Counted from the stretch's first letter, positions 1-8,684 are shown. The stretch: 64,000 bases of DNA from Pusillimonas sp. MFBS29 (GCF_020687695.1 NZ_JAJEWL010000002.1:62001-126000), one strand, 5' to 3'. Numbers and translations: made by a program. Notes: a model not told the origin generated them from the letters alone.

Positions 1-1104
1 GCCATGCAGCAGGTCAAGGCCGGGCTCAAGGCCATCTATCTTTCTGGCTGGCAGGTTGCCGGCGATGCGAATGGCGCGGGCGAGATGTATCCCGATCAAT
101 CGCTGTATCCGGCCAATTCGGTTCCGCAAGTCGTGCGCCGCATCAATAACGCCTTGACCCGCTGCGATCAGATCCAGTGGATGGAGGGCAAGAACCCGCA
201 AGATGCTGACTATATCGACTACTTCGCTCCGATTGTGGCTGACGCCGAGGCCGGCTTTGGTGGTGTGCTCAATGCGTTTGAACTGATGAAGGCCATGATA
301 GAAGCCGGTGCTGCCGGGGTGCACTTCGAAGATCAGCTGGCATCGGTCAAGAAATGTGGCCACATGGGCGGTAAAGTGCTGGTTCCCACGCGCGACGCCG
401 TTGCAAAGCTGGTTTCGGCCCGTCTGGCTGCCGACGTACTGGGCGTACCCACGCTGTTGCTGGCGCGTACCGATGCGGACGCTGCAGACCTGGTGACCAG
501 CGACATTGATGAAAACGATCATCCCTTCATTACCGGCGAGCGTACTCCGGAAGGCTTTTTCCGTACCCGCGCCGGTATCGAGCAGGGTATTTCGCGTGGC
601 CTGGCCTATGCGCCTTACGCGGATTTGCTCTGGTGCGAAACGTCGACCCCCAACCTTGAGTATGCCCGTCAGTTCGCCGAGGCCATACACCGCCGGTTCC
701 CCGGAAAAATGCTGGCCTACAACTGCTCGCCGTCGTTCAACTGGAAGAAGAATCTTGATGACTCGACGATCGCCAAGTTCCAGCGTGAACTGGGCGCCAT
801 GGGTTACAAGTTCCAGTTCATCACCCTGGCTGGCTTCCACGCCTTGAACTACGGCATGTTCGAGCTGGCTCATGGCTACGCACGTCGCCAGATGAGCGCC
901 TTCGTCGAGTTGCAGCAGAAGGAATTTGCCGCTGCCGACTTGGGGTTCACCGCCGTGAAGCACCAGCGGGAAGTGGGCACAGGTTACTTCGATGCCGTCA
1001 CCCAGACGATAGAAGGCGGGCAGTCCTCGACCACTGCCCTGACCGGGTCGACCGAAGAAGCCCAATTCGAGTCTGACACAGCGGCAGACCGCAAAGTCGC
1101 CTGA
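1..1104 (+). CDS. aceA: Isocitrate lyase, 5' partial
   Basis: Isocitrate lyase splits isocitrate into succinate and glyoxylate, the first step of the glyoxylate shunt used on acetate and fatty acids. The window opens inside the gene: the frame is open from base 1, and 367 residues are present of a usual 430 or so, so the N-terminal part and true start lie upstream. The catalytic signature KKCGH is at about residues 118-122. Strongly conserved blocks such as [23 protein letters not shown] and NCSPSFNW place it in the bacterial AceA class rather than methylisocitrate lyase. The gene ends with TGA and is followed by a strong hairpin terminator, so it is transcribed separately from the oxidase cluster. 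Confidence 0.97.
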   Translation, partial: AMQQVKAGLKAIYLSGWQVAGDANGAGEMYPDQSLYPANSVPQVVRRINNALTRCDQIQWMEGKNPQDADYIDYFAPIVADAEAGFGGVLNAFELMKAMIEAGAAGVHFEDQLASVKKCGHMGGKVLVPTRDAVAKLVSARLAADVLGVPTLLLARTDADAADLVTSDIDENDHPFITGERTPEGFFRTRAGIEQGISRGLAYAPYADLLWCETSTPNLEYARQFAEAIHRRFPGKMLAYNCSPSFNWKKNLDDSTIAKFQRELGAMGYKFQFITLAGFHALNYGMFELAHGYARRQMSAFVELQQKEFAAADLGFTAVKHQREVGTGYFDAVTQTIEGGQSSTTALTGSTEEAQFESDTAADRKVA

Positions 1105-1132
1105 ATAGTGCAGTAACGCAAGGATCAAATCA

Positions 1133-1180
1133 GGCGTAAAATCATCCGGGCGGGATGGTTTTACGCCTTTCTTGCATTTT
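1133..1180 (+). terminator. Rho-independent terminator of aceA
   Basis: An inverted repeat (arms 1133-1147 and 1153-1167, about 15 bp with one G-T wobble) has the arm ends GGCGTAAAA and TTTTACGCC. It is followed by TTTCTTGCATTTT. It lies about 30 bp after the aceA stop and separates aceA from the FNR-controlled promoter that follows. Confidence 0.85.
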
Positions 1181-1226
1181 GCGGTCACGGCCAGACTGGC
1201 CGGCAAATATCAATGTTTTCATAATC

Positions 1227-1240
1227 TTGATTTAGATCAA
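1227..1240 (+). promoter_or_regulatory. FNR box upstream of the cco cluster
   Basis: TTGATTTAGATCAA is a perfect match to the FNR/Anr consensus TTGAT-N4-ATCAA. A TATATT hexamer at 1262-1267 makes a plausible -10. A class II FNR promoter, with the site centred 41.5 bp upstream of the start, would begin transcription at about 1275, which coincides with the ATG of the next gene. The fnr gene itself is 7 kb away. Seen: box and hexamer. Inferred: oxygen-limited activation of the whole cco operon. Confidence 0.88.
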
Positions 1241-1274
1241 GTTGTCTTTGAGGTCATTTGTTATATTGCCTGTC

Positions 1275-2234
1275 ATGCGCGCATTCTCCATTTTCTCCAC
1301 CCCGGGTGGCTTGTCCGATCACGACCGTGAAAAACGGCGTCATATGCTGGCGCGCATGGGTTTGGGGTGGCTTGCCATGATGCAGGTCATGATGTTTGCG
1401 TTTCCGGGCTACCTGCGCTCGGAAAGCATGGCGCCCGAGAATCTTCAGTTGCTTGACCAGGCAATCTTCCTGATGAACTGGATCAGCCTGATCCTGACCG
1501 TGCCGGTCATGTTTTACTGTGCCTGGCCGGTATGGCGCGGCGCGCTGGATACCCTGCGGCATGGCCGCGTAGGCATGGACGTGCCGGTTGCATTGGGTAT
1601 TGTTGCCGCCTTCATTCCCAGCGCGATCACAACCTGGACGGGCAGGGGAGAAGTCTATTTCGATTCCGTCACCATGTTCGTGGCCTTTCTCCTGACGGCG
1701 CGTTACCTGGAGCTCTGTGCGCGCCAGTCCGTTGGGGGCGATCAGGTACATCAATACATAGAACAGTTTCGCCAGAGTGTATCTGTGCGCGCCAACCGGG
1801 TAGCTTTCTGGTTTGTACTGGTACAGCTTGTGCTGGCGTTCCTCGTTGGCGCCTTCTGGTACTTCTACTCTCCCGAGCACGCCATCGGAGTCATGGTGGC
1901 TTTGCTGGTCATGAGCTGCCCCTGTGCCATGGCCATGGCCGTGCCCACGGCTGTTGCCGCGGCTCATGCCTGTCATTCCGCAGCCCCCGCCGGTGCGGGG
2001 CCTGATCCTCTGCGACTGGTTCAGGCAACCAGCGCCGTCGCTCGTCAGAATTTGTATGGTTCGGTAGCCTGGCATCTGCTTATGACGCCTCTGGCTGCAT
2101 TTGGACTGGTTGCGCCATGGCTGGCCGCCATCACCATGCTGCTTTCATCACTGGCTGTTGCCGCCAATTCGTGGCGTCTGTTCCGCAAGTTTTCCGGGCT
2201 GCGCGGCGATTGGCAGATGGCTGCGGCGGCATAG
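1275..2234 (+). CDS. CcoI/FixI-like P-type ATPase reduced to its membrane domain
   Basis: This protein of about 319 residues keeps the membrane part of a CcoI (FixI) copper P-type ATPase. It starts at the MMQVMMFAFP segment and keeps the MDVPVALG helix pair, the SCPCAMAMAVPTA ion-binding helix (CPC at residues 215-217) and the C-terminal helix pair. The N-terminal metal-binding domain, the actuator domain (27 residues left where about 110 are usual) and the whole phosphorylation/nucleotide-binding loop with DKTGT are absent. Family length is normally 750-820. All losses are in frame with no stop, so it looks like a maintained protein, not a decaying one. It sits 9 bp before ccoS, where ccoI normally is. 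A TTG at 1242 and an ATG at 1344 are alternative starts; 1242 would lie upstream of the predicted transcription start. Confidence 0.75.
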   Translation: MRAFSIFSTPGGLSDHDREKRRHMLARMGLGWLAMMQVMMFAFPGYLRSESMAPENLQLLDQAIFLMNWISLILTVPVMFYCAWPVWRGALDTLRHGRVGMDVPVALGIVAAFIPSAITTWTGRGEVYFDSVTMFVAFLLTARYLELCARQSVGGDQVHQYIEQFRQSVSVRANRVAFWFVLVQLVLAFLVGAFWYFYSPEHAIGVMVALLVMSCPCAMAMAVPTAVAAAHACHSAAPAGAGPDPLRLVQATSAVARQNLYGSVAWHLLMTPLAAFGLVAPWLAAITMLLSSLAVAANSWRLFRKFSGLRGDWQMAAAA

Positions 2235-2243
2235 GGGCAGGGA

Positions 2244-2396
2244 ATGGAAGCCTCCTTGTTCCTGTTGCTGCCCATCTCTTTGCTGCTGGTGATCCTGATA
2301 GGCGTGGCATTCTGGTGGGCCATATTTTCCGGTCAGTTCGACAATACCAATCAGGCAGCCGAGTCCATCCTTCACGATAACGATACTGACGGTTGA
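2244..2396 (+). CDS. ccoS: cbb3 oxidase maturation protein CcoS
   Basis: A 50-residue protein with a single N-terminal membrane helix (MEASLFLLLP, then the conserved FWWAIFSGQFD patch) and a short acidic tail. CcoS proteins are needed to insert cofactors into the CcoN subunit of cbb3 oxidase. Start ATG 2244 has a GGGGCAGG ribosome-binding site. It follows the ccoI-like gene by 9 bp and precedes ccoN by 139 bp, a gap that holds a second FNR box. Identification rests on size, the F-W-x-x-x-x-GQF-D pattern and position. Confidence 0.9.
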   Translation: MEASLFLLLPISLLLVILIGVAFWWAIFSGQFDNTNQAAESILHDNDTDG

Positions 2397-2453
2397 TGTT
2401 TTTTTTATAAAGTGTGGCGCGAAAGCGTCAGTGTTGACTGCAAGCGGTTCTTC

Positions 2454-2467
2454 TTGATGCAGGTCAA
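2454..2467 (+). promoter_or_regulatory. Second FNR box, upstream of ccoN
   Basis: TTGATGCAGGTCAA matches the FNR consensus in 9 of 10 fixed positions. It lies 69 bp before the ccoN start, in the gap between ccoS and ccoN. It would allow ccoNOQP to be expressed independently of the assembly genes upstream. No strong -10 hexamer was seen at the expected distance, so activity is uncertain. Confidence 0.6.
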
Positions 2468-2535
2468 GGAGAGCAATCCACTCTTGCATGAAGATGCTGG
2501 CGTCTCGCATTGTTTATTTGTTTTAGGGGAAGCTC

Positions 2536-4020
2536 ATGGGCACTTCCGATACTGTCGGAACTCAGGCCGAGGTCTTCAATTACCGCGTGGTCAGGCAGTT
2601 TACGATCGCTACGGTATTTTGGGGCGTTGTTGGCATGGCGGTCGGGGTACTGATTGCCGCGCAACTGATCTGGCCGGAATTGAATTTCAATACACCTTGG
2701 TTCAGCTACGGACGCCTGCGTCCCTTGCATACCAACGGCGTGATTTTTGCTTTCGGAGGCAGTGCATTGTTTGCCACTGCCTATTATGTCGTGCAACGCA
2801 CCTGTCAGGCGCGGTTGTTCAGTGACAAGCTGGCTGCCTTCACTTTCTGGGGCTGGCAAGTCGTTCTGGTTGCTGCAGTCATTACCCTTCCCCTGGGTTA
2901 TACCAGCACCAAAGAATATGCCGAACTCGAATGGCCCATCGACATCCTGATCACGTTGGTCTGGGTTGCTTTCGCCGTGGTGTTTTTTGGCACCATCGCC
3001 AAGCGCCGGGTCAAGCACATCTATGTGGCCAACTGGTTCTTCGGATCGTATATCCTGACCATTGCCGTGCTGCACATTTTTAACAACCTCGAGCTGCCCG
3101 TCAGCATGTGGAAGTCGTATTCGGTGTATGCCGGTGTGCAGGATGCCATGGTGCAGTGGTGGTACGGCCACAACGCGGTGGGCTTTTTCCTGACCACCAG
3201 CTTCCTGGGCATGATGTATTACTTCGTGCCCAAGCAGGCCGGGCGCCCCATCTATTCGTATCGCCTGTCCATCGTGCACTTCTGGGCGCTGGCCTTTACA
3301 TACATGTGGGCCGGTCCGCACCATTTGCTGTACACCTCGCTGCCTGACTGGACCCAGACACTGGGCATGGCGCTCTCGCTGATCCTGCTGGCACCTTCCT
3401 GGGGCGGCATGATCAACGGGATCATGACCATGTCGGGTGCCTGGCACAAGTTGCGCACCGATCCCATCCTGAAATTCCTGGTGGTGGCGCTGTCGTTCTA
3501 TGGCATGTCTACCTTTGAAGGCTCGATGATGTCCATACGAACGGTCAATGCCTTGTCGCACTACACCGACTGGACGGTCGGCCACGTGCACTCCGGTGCG
3601 CTGGGCTGGGTCGCCATGATTACCTTTGGTTCGTTCTATTACATGATTCCCCGTTTATACGGCCGCACCTCGATGGCCAGCATGAAGCTGGTGGAGCTGC
3701 ACTTCTGGGTCGCCACCCTGGGCGTGGTGCTGTACATCAGTTCGATGTGGATTGCCGGGGTCATGCAAGGCCTCATGTGGAGCGCCACGGGTGAGGACGG
3801 CACGCTGACCTACAGCTTTGTCGAGGCAGTAAAGGCGACCTATCCCTTCTACGCCATACGCTTGATGGGCGGGCTGCTGTTCCTGTCGGGCATGTGCATC
3901 ATGGCATGGAATACCTGGATAACCGTGAAAGGCCAGCCCAAGGTCAATCCTGCTGTGCCGCTGTATAGTCCCGACGCGCGTGATCCTGCATTTATCGGTC
4001 CGGCTTCTGCGACGGCATAA
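2536..4020 (+). CDS. ccoN: cbb3-type cytochrome c oxidase subunit I
   Basis: Catalytic subunit of the high-affinity cbb3 terminal oxidase, a twelve-helix inner-membrane protein that reduces oxygen at a heme b3-CuB centre. The expected histidine ligands are visible: H65 in RPLHTNG, H212 in YGHNAVGF, H262/H263 in GPHHLLY and H350/H352 in VGHVHSG. The tyrosine of [10 protein letters not shown] is the likely crosslinked residue of the active site. The 494 residues are full length. An AGGGGA ribosome-binding site precedes ATG 2536. ccoO follows after 11 bp. Confidence 0.98.
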   Translation: MGTSDTVGTQAEVFNYRVVRQFTIATVFWGVVGMAVGVLIAAQLIWPELNFNTPWFSYGRLRPLHTNGVIFAFGGSALFATAYYVVQRTCQARLFSDKLAAFTFWGWQVVLVAAVITLPLGYTSTKEYAELEWPIDILITLVWVAFAVVFFGTIAKRRVKHIYVANWFFGSYILTIAVLHIFNNLELPVSMWKSYSVYAGVQDAMVQWWYGHNAVGFFLTTSFLGMMYYFVPKQAGRPIYSYRLSIVHFWALAFTYMWAGPHHLLYTSLPDWTQTLGMALSLILLAPSWGGMINGIMTMSGAWHKLRTDPILKFLVVALSFYGMSTFEGSMMSIRTVNALSHYTDWTVGHVHSGALGWVAMITFGSFYYMIPRLYGRTSMASMKLVELHFWVATLGVVLYISSMWIAGVMQGLMWSATGEDGTLTYSFVEAVKATYPFYAIRLMGGLLFLSGMCIMAWNTWITVKGQPKVNPAVPLYSPDARDPAFIGPASATA

Positions 4021-4031
4021 GGAGAGCATAA

Positions 4032-4688
4032 ATGACCAAAAAGAGTACCGGTTTTTCTCACAAAATGATTGAAACCAACGTTGGCCTGCTGATCATCCTG
4101 AGTATCGCCGTCATCTCGTTCGCCGGCCTTGCACAGATTGTTCCGCTGTTCTTTCAGCACTCCACGACCCAGGCCACGCCGGGCGTGGAGCCCTACGAGC
4201 CGCTGAATCTGGTGGGTCGCGACGTCTATATCCGCGAAGGCTGTGTAGGCTGCCACTCACAGCAAATCCGTATGCTCAGCTCCGAAGTGCAGCGCTACGG
4301 CCCGTATTCGCTGGCCGGTGAGTCCCGCTACGATCATCCCTTCCTGTGGGGGTCCAAGCGCACCGGGCCCGACCTGGCTCGCGTGGGCGGACGCTACTCC
4401 GACGACTGGCATCGCGTGCATTTGCGCGATCCGCGTGATGTCGTGAAAGAGTCCAACATGCCTGCCTATCCGTGGCTGCAGCACAATTCGGTTGAGAACG
4501 AGAATGTGCAGGACCGCATGAAGGTGCTGCGCAAACTGGGCGTGCCTTATACCGACGAGCAAATCGAAAAAGCACCCGAGCAGCTCAAGGGCAAGACGGA
4601 AGAAGATGCATTGGTTGCCTACCTGCAAGGTTTGGGTGTGGCTGGCCGTGCCGCCGCTGCCAAGGCTGTCGCTGAAGGAGAACTGTAA
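4032..4688 (+). CDS. ccoO: cbb3-type cytochrome c oxidase subunit II (mono-heme)
   Basis: Membrane-anchored mono-heme cytochrome c subunit of the cbb3 oxidase that passes electrons towards CcoN. One N-terminal membrane helix (about residues 16-40) is followed by a periplasmic domain with the single heme motif CVGCH at 71-75. The distal methionine is probably the one in [11 protein letters not shown]. The 218 residues are a normal length. It begins 11 bp after ccoN behind a GGAGA site and its stop codon abuts ccoQ, so it is translated as part of the ccoNOQP unit. Confidence 0.97.
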   Translation: MTKKSTGFSHKMIETNVGLLIILSIAVISFAGLAQIVPLFFQHSTTQATPGVEPYEPLNLVGRDVYIREGCVGCHSQQIRMLSSEVQRYGPYSLAGESRYDHPFLWGSKRTGPDLARVGGRYSDDWHRVHLRDPRDVVKESNMPAYPWLQHNSVENENVQDRMKVLRKLGVPYTDEQIEKAPEQLKGKTEEDALVAYLQGLGVAGRAAAAKAVAEGEL

Positions 4689-4862
4689 ATGGCCGTGCTC
4701 AATGCAGTGGCGACGATTTTCGCCATGCTGACTTTCCTGGGAATCGTCTGGTGGGCATTTTCACGTGGCCGGACCCAGGCCAATTACGAAGCATCCATGC
4801 TGCCTTTTTCCGTTCCCGACGAAGGCGCCCTGGAAAAGAAAGTAGGGGGCTCTCATGAGTGA
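4689..4862 (+). CDS. ccoQ: cbb3-type cytochrome c oxidase subunit IV
   Basis: A 57-residue single-helix protein, too short for routine ORF calling. It has a membrane segment at about residues 6-23 (IFAMLTFLGIVWWAF) and the SMLPF-x-D patch typical of CcoQ, which stabilises the oxidase complex. ATG 4689 starts immediately after the ccoO stop. The end overlaps the ccoP start by 8 bp, which suggests translational coupling. Confidence 0.92.
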   Translation: MAVLNAVATIFAMLTFLGIVWWAFSRGRTQANYEASMLPFSVPDEGALEKKVGGSHE

Positions 4863-5778
4863 TTTTTTCAGTGGCTTCTGGAGCTACTTCATCACCATTA
4901 TCGCCTTGGGTGGCGTCGTGTTCTGCCTGTGGCTGCTGTACACGCAACGCGCCTGGCTCAAGCAAACCGCACCAGAGGTCGAAGAAACCGGCCATGTCTG
5001 GGATGGCGACCTGACGGAATTCAATACACCAGTGCCGCGCTGGTGGACGGTGTTCTACATCGGTCTCTGTATCGCCGCCCTGGCCCTGTTCTTTCTGTAC
5101 CCGGGCCTGGGAACGTACAAAGGGTCTTTGGGCTATACCTCGGCAGGTCAGGTCAAGGCGCAGCAAGAGGCGCTCAATGAGCGTATCAGGCCCGTTTACG
5201 CCCGCTATCAGCAAATGTCCATCCCCGAGGTGGCACAGGACCCCGATGCGCGGCAGATCGGACAACGTCTGTTCCTGAACAATTGTGCGCAATGCCATGG
5301 TTCTGACGCCCGCGGCAGCAGTAACTTTCCGAACCTGGCGGATGGCGACTGGCTATATGGCGGTGCGCCAGAGCAAATCATGCAAACGATCACCAAGGGT
5401 CGTCATGGCATGATGCCGCCCTGGAGCGCGCAGATCAAACCAGCCGAGGCGGCCGACATTGCGCAATATGTACGGTCCCTGTCTGGCCTTGCCAGCGACT
5501 CCCTCAGGGTCGTGCCCGGCAAGCGCGGTTTCGATATGTTCTGCGTAGCCTGCCACGGCGTGGATGGCAAGGGCAATACGGCTTTGGGTGCCCCCAACCT
5601 GACCGACGGTGTCTGGCTGTACGGCAGCTCTGAAGCCACCATCGTGGAAACCATTCTTAATGGTCGCACGAACATCATGCCCGCTCAGGAAGGCATTCTT
5701 ACCGAAGATCAGATTCGTATGCTCACAGCGTGGGTATGGGGACTGACCAACCAGGGTACAAGCACCACCGCAAACTAA
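4855..5778 (+). CDS. ccoP: cbb3-type cytochrome c oxidase subunit III (di-heme)
   Basis: Di-heme cytochrome c subunit that accepts electrons from soluble cytochrome c for the cbb3 oxidase. Two N-terminal membrane helices (about 10-30 and 65-85) flank the conserved HVWDGDLTEFNTPVPRWW stretch. Two periplasmic heme domains carry CAQCH at 144-148 and CVACH at 230-234. The 307 residues are full length. Its start overlaps ccoQ. ccoG follows after 10 bp. Confidence 0.97.
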   Translation: MSDFFSGFWSYFITIIALGGVVFCLWLLYTQRAWLKQTAPEVEETGHVWDGDLTEFNTPVPRWWTVFYIGLCIAALALFFLYPGLGTYKGSLGYTSAGQVKAQQEALNERIRPVYARYQQMSIPEVAQDPDARQIGQRLFLNNCAQCHGSDARGSSNFPNLADGDWLYGGAPEQIMQTITKGRHGMMPPWSAQIKPAEAADIAQYVRSLSGLASDSLRVVPGKRGFDMFCVACHGVDGKGNTALGAPNLTDGVWLYGSSEATIVETILNGRTNIMPAQEGILTEDQIRMLTAWVWGLTNQGTSTTAN

Positions 5779-5788
5779 AGGCATCATC

Positions 5789-7291
5789 ATGAGTAGTAAC
5801 GAACCACCCGTCAAGCCGGACAACGAGCAAACCGCCCAGGAAGCACCTGCATGGCGTCCGCCAACGGTCCGCAAGGCGGGAGGAACGTCTCCTCAAGTCG
5901 AGAAGGCGCTGTCCGAGGTTCGAACCAAGATCTATCCGCGCTCGGTCAGTGGCATTTTCGCGCGCTGGCGGATCATCATGGTTTTTGTTACCCAACTGAT
6001 CTTCTATGGTTTGCCCTGGTTGCAATGGAATGGTCGCCAGGCCGTGCTTTTCGACCTGGCTGCCCGCAAGTTTTACTTGTTCGGCATGGTGTTGTGGCCG
6101 CAAGACGTCATTTATCTTGCCGTATTGCTGGTCATCTCTGCTTTTGCTTTGTTTCTGTTCACGGCGATGGCGGGCCGCTTGTTTTGCGGCTACGCCTGCC
6201 CTCAAACGGTTTATACCGAAATCTTCATGTGGGTCGAGCGCCGTATCGAGGGTGACAGGCTCGCCCGCATACGGCTCGATGAGCAACCCTGGAATGCGCG
6301 CAAGATACGCCTGAAGGCCACCAAACACATTATCTGGATTTTGATAGCCTGGTGGACCGGATCCACCTTCATCGGCTATTTTGCCCCCATACGCGAACTG
6401 GGCATGGGATTGCTGACACTGTCGCTAGGCCCGTGGCAATGGTTCTGGATGGTGTTCTACGCCTTCGCCACCTGGGGCAATGCCGGCTTCATGCGTGAAG
6501 CGGTCTGTAAATACATGTGCCCCTATGCACGCTTCCAAAGCGTCATGGTCGATGACGATACCTTTGTGGTGACTTACGATCACGTGCGTGGTGAGCCGCG
6601 TGGCGGGCGTTCACGCCGTATCGATCACAAAGAAGCCGGCATGGGTGATTGTGTCGATTGCAGTCTGTGTGTGCAGGTCTGCCCGACCGGCATCGATATC
6701 CGTGATGGCCTGCAGTATATGTGCATAGGCTGTGGCGCTTGTGTCGATGCCTGTGACACCGTCATGGACAAAATGAATTACGAACGTGGCCTGATACGTT
6801 ATACCTCGGGTCGCGCGATTACCGATGGAATGACACAAAGTCAGGTGCGCAAGCGAATGTTGCGTCCTCGTGTGTTGATCTACTCGGCCGTCCTGGCCCT
6901 GATTGCCATTACCTTTGTAGTGTCGCTGGCTACCCGTACGACCCTGCGCATGGATATCATCCGCGACCGCGGTGCGCTCGGAAGAGAAGTGCCCGGTGGC
7001 ATGATAGAAAACGTGTATCGCCTGCAGTTCATGAATGCTTCGGAGTCTCCGCTGACCATCAGGCTCAGTGCCTCGGGTGTTCCGCAGGTTACGGTGGTTA
7101 CCGTCGACCAGGGAGAATCCACGGTACAGGTCGATGCTGCGTCCAACAAGATGGTTCCGGTCGTCGTGCGGATGCCGGTAGGTCAGGCGGATCCTGGTTT
7201 GCACGATATCGAGCTCACGGCGGTTGCTTCCTACCAGGAAGCTGCCGACACCACGGTGGTCGAGCGTTCCAGCTTCTTCGTGCCAAAATAA
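5789..7291 (+). CDS. ccoG: Cytochrome c oxidase accessory protein CcoG (FixG/RdxA)
   Basis: Polytopic inner-membrane ferredoxin-like protein of the FixG/RdxA/CcoG family, linked to copper reduction for cbb3 assembly. Several membrane helices in the N-terminal half include the CGYACPQTVYTEIF segment. Two 4Fe-4S motifs follow: C288, C291, C294, C298 and C312, C315, C318, C322. The C-terminal part is a periplasmic Ig-like domain (VYRLQFMNASESPLTIRL). The 500 residues are full length. It sits in the usual place after ccoP and before a ccoH-like gene. Confidence 0.95.
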   Translation: MSSNEPPVKPDNEQTAQEAPAWRPPTVRKAGGTSPQVEKALSEVRTKIYPRSVSGIFARWRIIMVFVTQLIFYGLPWLQWNGRQAVLFDLAARKFYLFGMVLWPQDVIYLAVLLVISAFALFLFTAMAGRLFCGYACPQTVYTEIFMWVERRIEGDRLARIRLDEQPWNARKIRLKATKHIIWILIAWWTGSTFIGYFAPIRELGMGLLTLSLGPWQWFWMVFYAFATWGNAGFMREAVCKYMCPYARFQSVMVDDDTFVVTYDHVRGEPRGGRSRRIDHKEAGMGDCVDCSLCVQVCPTGIDIRDGLQYMCIGCGACVDACDTVMDKMNYERGLIRYTSGRAITDGMTQSQVRKRMLRPRVLIYSAVLALIAITFVVSLATRTTLRMDIIRDRGALGREVPGGMIENVYRLQFMNASESPLTIRLSASGVPQVTVVTVDQGESTVQVDAASNKMVPVVVRMPVGQADPGLHDIELTAVASYQEAADTTVVERSSFFVPK

Positions 7292-7306
7292 GGGCAGGAG
7301 TACCGT

Positions 7307-7537
7307 ATGTCACAGAAGAAAATTCACACAGGAAAAACCGATCAGGGGCCCTGGTGGCGCGAACCCTGGCCCTGGATCATCATGGCAGGGCCATTTCTGG
7401 CTATAGTTGGGTGTATTATCACTATCGTGCTGGCATTTCAGAATACCGGCAACAAGGTTATTACAGATGGTGGCGTCAAACGGGGGCTGGTGGTTACCCA
7501 GCAAGAACAGGCGCCGGCATCCGAACCACAACAATAG
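7307..7537 (+). CDS. Short CcoH/FixH-like membrane protein
   Basis: A 76-residue protein with the N-terminal pattern of FixH/CcoH: PWWREPWPW followed by one hydrophobic helix (about residues 23-44). After it, TDGGVKRGL stands where full-length members have a D-D-Y-Y-K-x-G motif. The usual periplasmic domain of about 100 further residues is missing. ATG 7307 has a GGGCAGGAG site 15 bp after ccoG. FixH proteins take part in cbb3 assembly. Whether a protein this short retains the role is not shown by sequence. Confidence 0.65.
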   Translation: MSQKKIHTGKTDQGPWWREPWPWIIMAGPFLAIVGCIITIVLAFQNTGNKVITDGGVKRGLVVTQQEQAPASEPQQ

Positions 7538-7559
7538 ATTGTGTCAAGGAGACCCGTAC

Positions 7560-7814
7560 ATGCAGCGTCGTTCGTTAATGTGGATTTTATGGCCGTCCTT
7601 TCTGGTAGGCGCAGCTACCAGCGCCACCGTATTTGCCTTGGTTGATCCACTCGACATTACATTTCTGGGGTATTTGCAGGCTACCCGGCAGCAGGTCTAT
7701 GCCGGTGGATTCTTTCTGTTCTGGCTGATGGCGGCGCTCTCGAGCGCGCTCACCCTGCACATGGCGCCGCGCGGGCAGATCCTCGACGAATTCGGCGATC
7801 CGATAGAAGGCTGA
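7560..7814 (+). CDS. Small two-helix membrane protein of unknown function
   Basis: An 84-residue protein starting at ATG 7560 behind a clear AAGGAGA site. Two hydrophobic segments (about 8-26 and 45-62) are joined by a short loop, and the C-terminus is polar (APRGQILDEFGDPIEG). I do not recognise a family. Its position as last gene of the cco cluster, 22 bp after the ccoH-like gene and convergent with fnr, suggests a role in oxidase assembly or membrane insertion, which is inference only. A longer in-frame extension upstream overlaps the previous gene and lacks a ribosome-binding site. Confidence 0.7.
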   Translation: MQRRSLMWILWPSFLVGAATSATVFALVDPLDITFLGYLQATRQQVYAGGFFLFWLMAALSSALTLHMAPRGQILDEFGDPIEG

Positions 7815-7828
7815 GTGCCGCTGCGGCG

Positions 7829-8557
7829 TCAGCCGCAGTCGGTACCCGACAATACCTTCAAGCCCTGCATGTCCAGAATATGCACTTCCCTTTGGTGCAC
7901 CCGTATCAGGCCGTCGCGCGCAAAGCGTGAAAACAGGCGGCTGACGGTCTCCAGTGTCAGGCCCAGATAGTTGCCGATTTCTTCGCGGCTCATGCGCAGG
8001 ATAAACTCGGTAGAGGAATACCCCAGAGCAGCCAGGCGCTGCGAAAGATTGATCAGAAATGCAGCCAGCCGTTGCTCGGAGCGCAAGGCACCCAGCGACA
8101 TGACCAACTGGTGAGCGCGGCTGATTTCCTTGCTCATGAGACGGCGCAGCTGCTGTTGCAATATAGGCAGATGATGCGAAAGAGCATCGAGCTCGTCGAT
8201 ACGAATCACACAGACTTCACTGTCTTCAAGTGCCAGGGCATGCGAGACATGGGTATTGTCGACCAGGCCATCCATGCCGATGATTTCGCCCGGCAACAGA
8301 AAGCCCGTGATCTGAACCTGGCCAGATGCATCCTCCAGTTGCGTCTTGAGCGAGCCCGAGCGTATGCCATACACAGCCTCGGTCGGATCACCCAGGCGGA
8401 ACAGTGCGCTGCCTTTGGGCACCCGTATGCGTTCCTTGATGAGCTCGTCGAGTTTGTTGATATCGCCGCGTTGCATGCCCAGCGGCAGGCAGATCTCGTT
8501 CAACATGCAGGTTGAGCAGCGCGTGGAGTCGGGTGTTACGTTGATTCTTTTTTGCAT
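7829..8557 (-). CDS. fnr: FNR-type oxygen-sensing transcription regulator
   Basis: Crp/Fnr-family regulator that binds an oxygen-labile 4Fe-4S cluster and switches genes on or off under low oxygen. The cluster cysteines are C14, C17 and C23 (in CSTCMLNEICLP) plus C116. A cyclic-nucleotide-binding-like domain is followed by a helix-turn-helix whose recognition helix reads ETVSRLFSRF, the E--SR pattern of true FNR proteins that read TTGAT half sites. ATG 8557 has an AGGA site 8 nt upstream; a TTG at 8578 is an alternative start. It is 242 residues long. A perfect FNR box in an extended palindrome lies about 90 bp upstream. The adjacent cco cluster carries two more boxes and is the obvious target. 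Confidence 0.95.
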   Translation of the reverse strand: MQKRINVTPDSTRCSTCMLNEICLPLGMQRGDINKLDELIKERIRVPKGSALFRLGDPTEAVYGIRSGSLKTQLEDASGQVQITGFLLPGEIIGMDGLVDNTHVSHALALEDSEVCVIRIDELDALSHHLPILQQQLRRLMSKEISRAHQLVMSLGALRSEQRLAAFLINLSQRLAALGYSSTEFILRMSREEIGNYLGLTLETVSRLFSRFARDGLIRVHQREVHILDMQGLKVLSGTDCG

Positions 8558-8634
8558 GCGATCGTCCTGAGGACGCAAAGTATTGGCTGGTTCGGCCGGA
8601 CATGGCCATTATTCGGACCAGGGTTAATCCCGGG

Positions 8635-8664
8635 CCGTATAATTGATTTGTATCAAGTATACGG
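8635..8664 (-). promoter_or_regulatory. FNR box inside a 30-bp palindrome upstream of fnr
   Basis: TTGATTTGTATCAA at 8643-8656 is a perfect FNR consensus. It is flanked by CCGTATA and TATACGG, so 12 of 15 positions pair across the whole 30 bp. It lies about 78 bp upstream of the fnr start and the only other gene nearby reads away from it, so it most likely mediates autoregulation. Repression or activation cannot be told, as no convincing -10 was found at the class II distance. Confidence 0.85.
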
Positions 8665-8684
8665 TAGCAAAGCGTAATTGGCAG

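Noticed and set aside
2464-3591. A 375-codon minus-strand frame opposite ccoN
   Set aside because: Composition is a mirror of ccoN codon bias (rich in H, Q, R, G), with no ribosome-binding site and no domain.
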